Shown one piece after another: positions 8,564-16,293 of a stretch of 64,000 bases of DNA. The DNA lies in the NCBI RefSeq assembly GCF_039543245.1, contig NZ_BAABJJ010000009.1:34812-98811 (forward strand), read 5' to 3'. The stretch is from Algibacter_G agarivorans. GTDB lineage: Bacteria; Bacteroidota; Bacteroidia; Flavobacteriales; Flavobacteriaceae. Positions within the stretch are counted from its first letter, which is position 1. Every line of letters begins with the position of its first letter. A program made the translations under genes and the position numbers. The notes under the pieces are model-generated. The model did no database searches, was not told the DNA's origin, and saw only the letters and a program-made list of their open reading frames with translations.

Positions 8564-9010
8564 TCAATATGTATAATGTAATGAAGACTCCAAGCCTTCT
8601 ATATGTAATATGACTTCATTACTACCATTAATTTGTAGCTGTGTTAAATCAAATGAAACTGTTCTTTCAAAAAAAGCAAGACACAGTTCTTCATTTATTA
8701 ATTGAAACTTTAAATAGCGTTGTTCTGGCGATGATTCAGCAACTGCTCCAGAATCCACTAAATTAAATCCCCAAGTATTACCATTGCAACCAGAAGCGCC
8801 TATCTCAATATGTAAACAATCGTTTGTTATTTCCGCATCAATAAAAGTGAAATTTGCTGAATTCAGTTTTTCATATAAGTCATGGCTAATAATTGTTGTC
8901 TCATCACATATTCCACTAGAACGATTAATATCATCGTTATCATCACATTGCATATTTATAAAACACAATGCGAGAGGAATAAAGAGAAAAATGGTTTTGA
9001 CAGACTGCAT
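8564..9010 (-). CDS. small secreted lipoprotein-like protein, unknown
   Basis: The start is set at 9010 (MQSVKTIFLFIPLALC), because upstream residues of the longer frame (to 9076) precede the hydrophobic signal. About 148 aa. The signal peptide ends near NMQCDDND, probably a lipoprotein Cys followed by acidic residues, as is common for Bacteroidota surface lipoproteins. Later residues contain a CNGNTWGFNL segment and two further Cys. I do not recognise a family. It lies 17 bp upstream of the broken LVIVD lipoprotein gene on the same strand, so the two were probably co-transcribed. Confidence 0.7.
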   Translation of the reverse strand: MQSVKTIFLFIPLALCFINMQCDDNDDINRSSGICDETTIISHDLYEKLNSANFTFIDAEITNDCLHIEIGASGCNGNTWGFNLVDSGAVAESSPEQRYLKFQLINEELCLAFFERTVSFDLTQLQINGSNEVILHIEGLESSLHYTY

Positions 9011-9090
9011 TTTTAGATATTTGGGTTTTATTATAGATACATGAAACGCTTTTTGGTTGCGTAAATTATAAAACAAAATTCAACTGCCAC

Positions 9091-9123
9091 TTTGTCATAA
9101 CACACAAATAAATTGTATCTTTG
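9091..9123 (+). promoter_or_regulatory. candidate miaB promoter
   Basis: TTTG at 9091-9094 and TATCTTTG at 9116-9123, separated by 21 nt, fit the Bacteroidota -33/-7 consensus. The -7 box ends 35 bp before the miaB ATG. Confidence 0.7.
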
Positions 9124-9158
9124 CATGCTTATTGAAAGATACGATTTTCTAACAAACT

Positions 9159-10607
9159 ATGGAAAAGATAATAGACGAAAACAAACAGGGCCAATCTTTA
9201 GTTTTAGAACAAAAAGAAGATAACAAACGGAAACTTTTTATTGAAAGTTATGGCTGCGCTATGAATTTTAGCGATAGCGAAATTGTAGCTTCCATAATGG
9301 CTGACCAAGGTTTTAACACAACTAAAAATCTAGAAGAAGCCGATTTAGTTCTGGTTAACACCTGTTCTATTCGCGATAAAGCAGAACAAACCGTTCGTAA
9401 ACGTTTAGAAAAATACAATGCTGTAAAACGCGACCATAACCCTAAAATGAAAGTAGGCGTTTTGGGTTGCATGGCAGAACGCTTAAAAACAAAATTTCTT
9501 GAAGAAGAAAAAATTGTTGATTTAGTTGTCGGCCCTGACGCTTACAAAGACTTACCAAATCTTTTAGCGGAAGTTGATGAAGGTCGAGACGCTATAAATG
9601 TTATTCTTTCAAAAGAAGAAACCTATGGTGATATTTCTCCTGTGCGTTTAAACACCAATGGTGTTACCGCTTTTGTATCCATTACCCGTGGCTGCGATAA
9701 TATGTGTACCTTTTGCGTAGTCCCTTTTACACGTGGTCGAGAACGCAGTAGAGCCCCACAAAGCATTATAGAAGAAGTCAACGATTTATGGAATAGAGGC
9801 TATAAAGACATTACGTTACTTGGTCAAAATGTAGATAGTTACCTGTGGTATGGCGGAGGACTTAAAAAAGAATTCGACAAAGCCAGCGCTATACAAAAAG
9901 CAACTTCGGTTAGCTTCTCGAAGTTATTAGAACTTTGTGCCAAAGCACAACCTAAAATGCGAATTCGTTTTTCAACGTCGAATCCACAAGATTTAACTTT
10001 AGATGTAGTTGAAACCATGGCTAAATATGATAACATCTGCAATCATATTCATTTACCAGTACAAAGTGGAAGTAATCGTATTCTAAAAGCCATGAATCGT
10101 TTACATACCCGTGAGGAATATTTTGAATTGATTGATAATATTCGAAAAATCATTCCTAACTGCGCTATTAGCCAGGATATGATTGTTGGTTTCCCAACGG
10201 AAACCGAAGAAGATTTTCAAGACACAATATCATTAATGGAGTATGTTAAATATAATTTCGGGTATATGTTTACGTATTCGGAACGCCCAGGAACTATGGC
10301 TGGTCGAAACATGGACGATGATGTTCCTGAAGAAACTAAAAAACGAAGACTACAAGACATTGTAGATTTACAAAGGGCGCACAGCGAAATTAAAACCAAA
10401 GCATGGCTTAACACCACTGTAGAAGTATTGATTGAAAAAGAATCAAAAAAATCAGACAAGCAATGGTCTGGTCGCACACCTCAAAATATTGTTTGTGTAT
10501 TTCCAAAAGGAAATCATAAAATTGGAGATTTTGTAAATGTAAAGGTTACAGATTGCACAAGTGCTACGTTGATTGGGGAGGCAGTAGAATTATCAATGAA
10601 CAATTAA
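9159..10607 (+). CDS. miaB: tRNA-2-methylthio-N6-dimethylallyladenosine synthase
   Basis: 482 aa radical-SAM methylthiotransferase that adds a methylthio group to i6A37 of tRNAs reading UNN codons. All three parts are visible: the N-terminal UPF0004 domain with Cys33, Cys69 and Cys104 binding the auxiliary cluster (ESYGCAMN, VNTCSIRD, LGCMAER); the radical-SAM motif RGCDNMCTFC (Cys179, 183, 186); and a C-terminal TRAM domain. Length is typical. It has its own promoter and is followed after 67 bp by the sigma-54 activator gene. Confidence 0.97.
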   Translation: MEKIIDENKQGQSLVLEQKEDNKRKLFIESYGCAMNFSDSEIVASIMADQGFNTTKNLEEADLVLVNTCSIRDKAEQTVRKRLEKYNAVKRDHNPKMKVGVLGCMAERLKTKFLEEEKIVDLVVGPDAYKDLPNLLAEVDEGRDAINVILSKEETYGDISPVRLNTNGVTAFVSITRGCDNMCTFCVVPFTRGRERSRAPQSIIEEVNDLWNRGYKDITLLGQNVDSYLWYGGGLKKEFDKASAIQKATSVSFSKLLELCAKAQPKMRIRFSTSNPQDLTLDVVETMAKYDNICNHIHLPVQSGSNRILKAMNRLHTREEYFELIDNIRKIIPNCAISQDMIVGFPTETEEDFQDTISLMEYVKYNFGYMFTYSERPGTMAGRNMDDDVPEETKKRRLQDIVDLQRAHSEIKTKAWLNTTVEVLIEKESKKSDKQWSGRTPQNIVCVFPKGNHKIGDFVNVKVTDCTSATLIGEAVELSMNN

Positions 10608-10674
10608 TAATGAAAAATTATTTCAATTAAAAATCCGTTTTTCATTATTCACTTTTAATTTTTAATTAAAAAAC

Positions 10675-11943
10675 ATGGAATCAGTTCAAGCTATAAAACA
10701 ACGTTTTGGTATTATTGGAAATACACCATCACTAAATCGCGCTATTGAAAAAGCAATTCAGGTTGCCCCTACTGATATTTCGGTGTTGGTAACTGGCGAA
10801 AGTGGTGTTGGTAAAGAAAGTATTCCTAAAATAATTCACCAATTATCACACAGAAAACACAACAAATACATTGCTGTAAACTGTGGTGCCATACCAGAAG
10901 GCACCATAGATAGTGAGCTTTTTGGGCACGAAAAAGGTGCGTTTACAGGAGCAACACAGACCCGTGAAGGCTATTTTGAAGTAGCCGATGGTGGCACTAT
11001 TTTTTTAGATGAAGTTGGCGAATTACCACTAACCACTCAAGTACGTTTATTGCGTGTTCTTGAAAATGGCGAGTTTTTAAAAGTCGGCTCTAGTAAAGTA
11101 CAAAAAACCGACGTACGCATTGTAGCGGCCACGAATGCAAATATGTTTGAAGCCATACAAAAAGAAAAATTCCGAGAAGACTTATACTATAGGCTAAGTA
11201 CCGTAGATATTCATTTACCACCACTACGCGAACGACGGGAAGATATCCATTTACTGTTTAGAAAATTCGCAAGTGATTTTGCTTTAAAATACAAAATGCC
11301 AACGGTTAAACTTACCGAAAACGCTATTCAAGTACTTGTAAAACACAGATGGAGCGGTAATATTCGTCAGTTGCGCAATATTGCAGAACAAGTTTCTGTT
11401 TTAGAACAGAACAGAACGATTACTGCCGATACTTTAAGAAGTTATTTACCAACAACAGGAAGCAACTTGCCTGCCATTATAAAAACATCAAAATCTGAAA
11501 GCGACTTTAGTAGCGAACGCGAAATCCTTTACAAAGTATTGTTTGACATGAAAGCGGACTTAAATGATTTAAAAAAGCTTACCATGGAATTAATGAAGAG
11601 CGGCAACGTTAAAGATGTTGAAAAAGATAACGAAACCCTGATTCAGAAAATTTACGGTAGTGGTGATGAAGAAGATGCAGATTACGAAGAATCCATAGAC
11701 AACACAGAAGTTTTATCCATTCCAGAACACGGTTCAAATAATGATGACATTCCAGTTGCTCTAGATAAATACCACTTTGCTGAAGAAATTGAAGAAGAAG
11801 AGACTTTATCTTTACATGATAAAGAATTAGAATTAATTAAAAAATCCCTTGAACGTCACAGCGGAAAACGTAAATTAGCAGCTGCAGAACTTGGTATTAG
11901 CGAACGTACTTTATATAGAAAGATTAAACAATATAACCTGTAA
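10675..11943 (+). CDS. sigma-54-dependent transcriptional activator without receiver domain
   Basis: 422 aa. The AAA+ domain starts almost at once: Walker A GESGVGKE (41-48), GAFTGA sigma-54-contact loop (88-93) and Walker B GGTIFLDEVGE (~106-116). A Fis-type HTH closes the protein (RKLAAAELGISERTLYRKIKQ). A poorly conserved acidic linker (~residues 280-385) separates the two. There is no N-terminal REC, GAF or PAS domain, so activity must be controlled another way (PspF-like). It belongs to the gene order miaB - activator - lptE-like seen in flavobacteria. The GAFTGA loop is intact, so sigma-54 activation is likely. Targets are unknown. Confidence 0.93.
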   Translation: MESVQAIKQRFGIIGNTPSLNRAIEKAIQVAPTDISVLVTGESGVGKESIPKIIHQLSHRKHNKYIAVNCGAIPEGTIDSELFGHEKGAFTGATQTREGYFEVADGGTIFLDEVGELPLTTQVRLLRVLENGEFLKVGSSKVQKTDVRIVAATNANMFEAIQKEKFREDLYYRLSTVDIHLPPLRERREDIHLLFRKFASDFALKYKMPTVKLTENAIQVLVKHRWSGNIRQLRNIAEQVSVLEQNRTITADTLRSYLPTTGSNLPAIIKTSKSESDFSSEREILYKVLFDMKADLNDLKKLTMELMKSGNVKDVEKDNETLIQKIYGSGDEEDADYEESIDNTEVLSIPEHGSNNDDIPVALDKYHFAEEIEEEETLSLHDKELELIKKSLERHSGKRKLAAAELGISERTLYRKIKQYNL

Positions 11944-12020
11944 AAAGTAAGCAGTTCTCAGTCAATAGTTGGCAGCAAAACACAATCTAACGAAAAATAA
12001 ATCGTTTAAAATTAAACTTT

Positions 12021-12070
12021 TGTCATTCCGGAGTTTATGCAGAGCGCAGTCGAAGTAAAGGCAGGAATCC
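12021..12070. repeat. degenerate copy of the dispersed GTCATTCC...GGAATCC repeat
   Basis: TGTCATTCCGGAG at the left end and GCAGGAATCC at the right end, with GAGCGCAGTCGAAGTAAAG between, recall the dispersed palindromic repeats at 14445, 20276 and 39625. GAGCGCAGTCGAA recurs at 44820. Confidence 0.5.
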
Positions 12071-12080
12071 ACTTTAACAA

Positions 12081-12587
12081 ATGAATACAATAAAATATTT
12101 AATAGCAATAGCATTATCACTAACACTTGTAGGCTGTGGCTTCTACTCATTTACGGGCGCATCTGTCCCAGCAGGAACAGAAACCTATCAAGTAAATCGT
12201 TTTGAAAACACATCGCTACTTATAGAACCAGGTTTAGAACGCGATTTTAAATTAGCCCTTGAAGATTTAATCCAAAATCAAACCAACTTAAATTTGGTAC
12301 CCTCTAAAGGCGATTTAGTTTATGAAGGCGAAATAACAAACTATAGAATTTCACCAACTACTGCCACATCACAAAATACGGCAGCACAAAATAGATTAAC
12401 AATTAGTGTTAAAGTACGGTTTTATAATACAAAGAAAGAAGAAGACGATTTAGAACAATCCTTTTCATTCTTTTATGATTACCCTGGAAGCGCACAACTT
12501 GTAGGCTCACAAAAAACAACAGCTCACGAGGAGATATTTGAACGCCTTACGCAAGATATTTTTAATGCTACACTTGCTAAATGGTAA
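12081..12587 (+). CDS. LptE-like LPS-assembly lipoprotein
   Basis: 168 aa. The signal peptide ends in LTLVGC (Cys19), followed by GFYSFTGASVP, the usual start of the LptE family in Bacteroidota. LptE plugs LptD in the outer membrane and helps deliver LPS to the surface. The remainder is an alpha/beta fold with a region about increasing disorder near 95-105 (TTATSQNTAAQN). It stands between the sigma-54 activator and the secG region. lptD is not in the window. Confidence 0.85.
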   Translation: MNTIKYLIAIALSLTLVGCGFYSFTGASVPAGTETYQVNRFENTSLLIEPGLERDFKLALEDLIQNQTNLNLVPSKGDLVYEGEITNYRISPTTATSQNTAAQNRLTISVKVRFYNTKKEEDDLEQSFSFFYDYPGSAQLVGSQKTTAHEEIFERLTQDIFNATLAKW

Positions 12588-12657
12588 TTATTAGTCACCG
12601 TTTTCAGTCGCAGTAACAGTTGTTATCGTTTAAAATTAAATCATTTTGTACTTTTTT

Positions 12658-12665
12658 TAACTTTG
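12658..12665 (+). promoter_or_regulatory. -7 box (TAACTTTG) for the 12714 gene
   Basis: TAACTTTG fits TAnnTTTG and would place transcription start near 12672, ~40 bp before the chosen ATG. This argues for the start at 12714 over 12663. No good -33 TTG was found. Confidence 0.4.
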
Positions 12666-12713
12666 AGTCTTAGCGCCTTTGTGCGAAAAAAATCATTAAA
12701 TTTGGCTCAGCCA

Positions 12714-13658
12714 ATGGAGAAAACAGATTTCATACATACGCTTCAAAACCCACAGGTTATAACGCATCAGCAAACTGAAGCCGTAAAATCTATTATCGAT
12801 AAGTTTCCTTATTTTCAATCTGCCCGCGCCATTTACCTAAAAGGCTTAAAAGACCAGAGTAGTATTGAATACAACCAAGAACTTAAAATCACCGCAGCAC
12901 ATACTACAGATAGAAGTATTTTATTCGACTTTATTACTTCGGAAGCTTTTATTCAAAATAAAATATCTCAATTCATAAAGCAAAATACGGCGCATTTAAA
13001 AGGTCTTGATGTTAGCATTGAAGATATTTCAGTTGAAAAAAGTGTTACTATTGACGATGCTTTGAAGCAACAAATTAAAGATACCGATGGTGTTTTAGAC
13101 CCCGCTTTATTTCAACCTAAAGAGGCGCGTCCTAAAAAAGTATCAACTTTTATTTTAGATGAATCTGAAATTATTGAAAATGTTACTGAAGAAACAAAAA
13201 CCCAAGAAGCATCAGCCGATGACATTTTGAATTTAGGAAAACCACTTCAGTTTGATAAAAGAGAATCCCATTCTTTTAACGAATGGCTTAAGCTAACACG
13301 TTTTAAACCTATAGACAGAAAACAAGAAAAGGAAGAAGCTCCCATTGAAATTAAAACTTCAGAAGCATTAGAAAAAGAAAAAAAGTTTGAGCTTATTGAT
13401 AAATTCATTTCTGAGAATCCCAAAATAAGCCCTAAGAAACCCTTAACGCAAAAAGGCAATTTAGCCAAAGCACAAATGATACAACCTGAGTCTTTAATGA
13501 CAGAGACTTTAGCCCGTATTTATGTGGAACAAAAGAACTACAAAAAAGCGATTCAATCTTATAAGATTTTAAGTTTGAAATATCCAGAAAAAAGTGGTTT
13601 CTTTGCAAACCAAATTAAAGCAGTAGAACAATTACAAGAACAAAATAACAAGGAATAA
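12714..13658 (+). CDS. TPR-like conserved flavobacterial protein of unknown function
   Basis: The start at 12714 (MEKTDFIHTLQNP) is preferred to the upstream in-frame ATG at 12663, which overlaps the likely promoter. About 314 aa. The N-terminal part (IDKFPYFQSARAIYLKGLK) resembles a helical repeat, the middle is charged and probably disordered, and the C-terminal part (LARIYVEQKNYKKAIQSYKIL) is a clear TPR-like helix pair. No catalytic motif or signal peptide is seen. It overlaps secG by one base (TAATG), so translation is coupled. It might assist the Sec pathway; that is inference from position only. Confidence 0.75.
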   Translation: MEKTDFIHTLQNPQVITHQQTEAVKSIIDKFPYFQSARAIYLKGLKDQSSIEYNQELKITAAHTTDRSILFDFITSEAFIQNKISQFIKQNTAHLKGLDVSIEDISVEKSVTIDDALKQQIKDTDGVLDPALFQPKEARPKKVSTFILDESEIIENVTEETKTQEASADDILNLGKPLQFDKRESHSFNEWLKLTRFKPIDRKQEKEEAPIEIKTSEALEKEKKFELIDKFISENPKISPKKPLTQKGNLAKAQMIQPESLMTETLARIYVEQKNYKKAIQSYKILSLKYPEKSGFFANQIKAVEQLQEQNNKE

Positions 13659-14017
13659 TGAGTACGTTTTCAATATTTTTAGCCTTAATCGTTGTCGTAG
13701 CATTTTTACTAATTGTAGTAATTATGGTTCAAAACCCTAAAGGCGGTGGATTATCATCATCTTTTGGTGGCGGTGGCACACAACAATTGGGTGGTGTAAA
13801 AAAGACAACTGATTTTTTAGATAAAAGCACATGGACTTTAGCAACATTACTTTTGGCATTAATTTTACTTTCAAATGTAGCAATTAACAGAGGTGGTGAT
13901 AATTTAGATTCTAAAGCTTTAGACCCAGACGCTACAACAACAGCGCCAATTGCTTTACCAGATGTTCCAGCACAAACAACAAATGATGCTGATATAACAA
14001 ATGACACACCAGAGTAA
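13658..14017 (+). CDS. secG: preprotein translocase subunit SecG
   Basis: 119 aa. Two transmembrane helices (~4-24 and ~55-75) flank a Gly-rich loop containing QNPKGGGLSSSFGGGG, the SecG hallmark; the acidic, Thr/Ala-rich tail (after ~80) is a usual flavobacterial extension. SecG assists SecYE in protein export across the inner membrane. The ATG overlaps the stop of the upstream gene. A strong terminator follows at 14035-14071. Confidence 0.95.
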   Translation: MSTFSIFLALIVVVAFLLIVVIMVQNPKGGGLSSSFGGGGTQQLGGVKKTTDFLDKSTWTLATLLLALILLSNVAINRGGDNLDSKALDPDATTTAPIALPDVPAQTTNDADITNDTPE

Positions 14018-14034
14018 TTTTGCATTACAATAAA

Positions 14035-14071
14035 ACAAAAAATGCCAACTTTAAAAGTTGGCATTTTTTGT
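14035..14071 (+). terminator. rho-independent terminator after secG
   Basis: The hairpin AAAATGCCAACTT / AAGTTGGCATTTT has a 3-nt loop and is followed by a T run. It ends the lptE-secG transcript before groESL. Confidence 0.85.
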
Positions 14072-14098
14072 TTCTGCAAGTTTGTCAGTTCCTAAATA

Positions 14099-14115
14099 TT
14101 GGCACATTTTTAGTA
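14099..14115 (+). promoter_or_regulatory. possible sigma-54-like promoter upstream of groES
   Basis: TTGGCAC (14099-14105) is an exact -24 element; ten bases after its GG the -12 position reads GT instead of GC. This is a near match to TGGCAC-N5-TTGC with two mismatches in the -12 part. It lies 52 bp upstream of the groES ATG, and a sigma-54 activator is encoded nearby at 10675. No CIRCE element (TTAGCACTC...GAGTGCTAA) is visible. Confidence 0.3.
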
Positions 14116-14131
14116 TAACGCTTAAGCGTTA
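14116..14131. promoter_or_regulatory. perfect 16-bp palindrome upstream of groES
   Basis: TAACGCTTAAGCGTTA reads identically on both strands. It lies directly downstream of the promoter-like element and 35 bp before the groES ATG, a position suited to an operator or a 5'-UTR hairpin. Confidence 0.55.
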
Positions 14132-14166
14132 ATTTAAATTTTTAAAAATAAAAAAACATATAACAA

Positions 14167-14442
14167 ATGGCATTAAACATTAAACCATTAGCAGATAGAG
14201 TTCTTATAGAACCAGCTGCTGCTGAAACTAAAACAGCATCAGGAATTATTATTCCAGATAACGCTAAAGAAAAACCTCAAAAAGGGACTGTTGTAGCTGC
14301 TGGAAAAGGCACTAAGGACGACCCTATTACAGTAAAAGTTGGCGATACTGTTTTATATGGTAAATATGCAGGTACTGAGCTTAAACTTGAAGGCACTGAT
14401 TATTTAATCATGCGTGAGAGCGATATACTGGCAATTATTTAA
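14167..14442 (+). CDS. groES: co-chaperonin GroES
   Basis: 91 aa, usual length. The start is KPLADRVLIEPAAAE, the mobile loop (~17-34) is ETKTASGIIIPDNAKEKP, and the C-terminal roof strands end YLIMRESDILAII. It caps the GroEL chamber during folding. It is the first gene of the groES-groEL operon; the 97-bp gap before groEL holds a palindromic dispersed repeat and a second short hairpin. Confidence 0.98.
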   Translation: MALNIKPLADRVLIEPAAAETKTASGIIIPDNAKEKPQKGTVVAAGKGTKDDPITVKVGDTVLYGKYAGTELKLEGTDYLIMRESDILAII

Positions 14443-14444
14443 AT

Positions 14445-14469
14445 TGTCATTCCTGCGAAGGCAGGAATC
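14445..14469. repeat. dispersed palindromic repeat between groES and groEL
   Basis: A 25-bp copy (TGTCATTCCTGCGAAGGCA then GGAATC) containing the inverted repeat TTCCTGC-GAAG-GCAGGAA. The same unit is present twice at 20276-20356. A separate hairpin, ATTCCTTT / AAAGGAAT (about 14504-14523), follows before groEL. Confidence 0.85.
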
Positions 14470-14539
14470 TTATCAAACAAAAACTAAATTTTAAATACAA
14501 CAGATTCCTTTTTCCAAAGGAATAGAAAAATTTTTCATT

Positions 14540-16171
14540 ATGGCAAAAGACATAAAATTTGATATTGATGCACGCGATGGTTTAAAACGCGGTGTTGATG
14601 CATTAGCAAATGCAGTAAAAGTAACATTAGGTCCTAAAGGACGTAACGTAATTATTAGTAAAAGTTTTGGAGCACCACAAGTCACTAAAGATGGTGTTAC
14701 TGTTGCTAAAGAAATTGAGTTAGATAATCCACATGAAAATATGGGTGCTCAAATGGTAAAAGAAGTGGCTTCTAAAACCAATGATTTGGCTGGTGATGGT
14801 ACAACAACCGCTACCGTTTTGGCTCAAGCAATTGTTAAAGAAGGTTTAAAAAACGTAGCTTCCGGTGCTAATCCAATGGATTTAAAACGTGGTATTGATA
14901 AAGCTGTTGAAGCTATTACCGCAGACTTAGATAAACAATCTAAGCAAGTTGGTAATTCTTCTGAAAAAATAAAACAAGTTGCTGCTATTTCTGCAAATAA
15001 CGATGATACTATTGGTGAACTAATCGCTACTGCTTTTGGTAAAGTTGGTAAAGAAGGGGTTATTACCGTAGAGGAAGCAAAAGGCATGGAAACTTACGTT
15101 GATGTAGTTGAAGGTATGCAATTTGACAGAGGGTATTTATCACCTTACTTTGTAACTGATGCTGATAAAATGATTGCCGATTTAGAAAATCCATACATTT
15201 TATTATTCGATAAAAAGATTTCTAACTTACAAGAAATTCTTCCAATATTAGAGCCTGTAGCACAATCTAGTCGTCCTTTATTAATTATTGCTGAAGATGT
15301 AGACGGACAAGCTTTGGCCACTTTAGTAGTAAACAAATTACGTGGAGGACTTAAAATTGCAGCCGTTAAAGCACCTGGTTTTGGAGACAGACGTAAGGCT
15401 ATGCTTGAAGATATCGCTATCTTAACTGGTGGAACTGTTATTTCTGAAGAAAGAGGGTTTACTTTAGAAAACGCAGATTTAAGCATGTTAGGTACTGCTG
15501 AAACGGTAACCGTTGATAAAGACAATACAACAATTGTAAATGGCGCTGGAGATGCTAAAGCGATTAAAGCTAGAGTCAACCAAATTAAATCTCAAATTGA
15601 AACTACAACTTCAGATTACGATAAAGAAAAACTTCAAGAGCGTTTAGCTAAATTAGCTGGTGGTGTTGCGGTACTTTACGTAGGTGCAGCTAGTGAAGTG
15701 GAGATGAAAGAAAAGAAAGACCGTGTTGATGATGCTTTACACGCAACCAGAGCTGCTGTAGAAGAAGGTATTGTTGCCGGTGGTGGTGTTGCCCTAGTAA
15801 GAGCTAAAGCTGTTTTAGAAAAAATCACTACTGAAAACTTAGATGAAACTACTGGTGTTCAAATAGTAAACAAAGCTATTGAAGCGCCTTTACGTACCAT
15901 TGTTGATAATGCAGGAGGCGAAGGCTCTGTGGTTATCAATAAAGTTTTAGAAGGTAAAAAAGACTTTGGTTATGATGCTAAATCTGAACAATATGTAGAC
16001 ATGCTTAAAGCGGGTATTATCGACCCTAAAAAAGTAACCCGTATTGCTTTAGAAAATGCAGCATCTGTAGCTGGAATGATTCTTACTACAGAGTGTGCTT
16101 TAATCGATATTAAAGAAGATGCTCCTGCTATGCCTCCAATGGGCGGTGGTGGTATGCCAGGCATGATGTAG
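14540..16171 (+). CDS. groEL: chaperonin GroEL
   Basis: 543 aa, full-length HSP60. Hallmarks in order: VTLGPKGRNVIISKS near residue 30, the ATP-site GDGTTTATVLAQ (~86-97), AAVEEGIVAGGG (~404-415) and the C-terminal GGGGMPGMM tail. Only one groEL is seen in the window. A strong terminator follows directly at 16198. Confidence 0.99.
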   Translation: MAKDIKFDIDARDGLKRGVDALANAVKVTLGPKGRNVIISKSFGAPQVTKDGVTVAKEIELDNPHENMGAQMVKEVASKTNDLAGDGTTTATVLAQAIVKEGLKNVASGANPMDLKRGIDKAVEAITADLDKQSKQVGNSSEKIKQVAAISANNDDTIGELIATAFGKVGKEGVITVEEAKGMETYVDVVEGMQFDRGYLSPYFVTDADKMIADLENPYILLFDKKISNLQEILPILEPVAQSSRPLLIIAEDVDGQALATLVVNKLRGGLKIAAVKAPGFGDRRKAMLEDIAILTGGTVISEERGFTLENADLSMLGTAETVTVDKDNTTIVNGAGDAKAIKARVNQIKSQIETTTSDYDKEKLQERLAKLAGGVAVLYVGAASEVEMKEKKDRVDDALHATRAAVEEGIVAGGGVALVRAKAVLEKITTENLDETTGVQIVNKAIEAPLRTIVDNAGGEGSVVINKVLEGKKDFGYDAKSEQYVDMLKAGIIDPKKVTRIALENAASVAGMILTTECALIDIKEDAPAMPPMGGGGMPGMM

Positions 16172-16197
16172 TCGAAAAACGAATCGTCATTAAATAT

Positions 16198-16233
16198 CAA
16201 AAACGCTTCCAAAAATTTGGAAGCGTTTTTTTA
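16198..16233 (+). terminator. rho-independent terminator after groEL
   Basis: A 15-bp stem, AAAAACGCTTCCAAA with TTTGGAAGCGTTTTT, and a short loop, followed by T residues. Confidence 0.9.
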
Positions 16234-16293
16234 TTTCTAATTTTAAACTTTTTATAATTTCATTAGTCATAAGAACTAATCACAAACCAACCT

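Noticed and set aside
14167..16171. Long minus-strand frames across groES-groEL.
   Set aside because: They are opposite-strand shadows of highly biased chaperonin codons.
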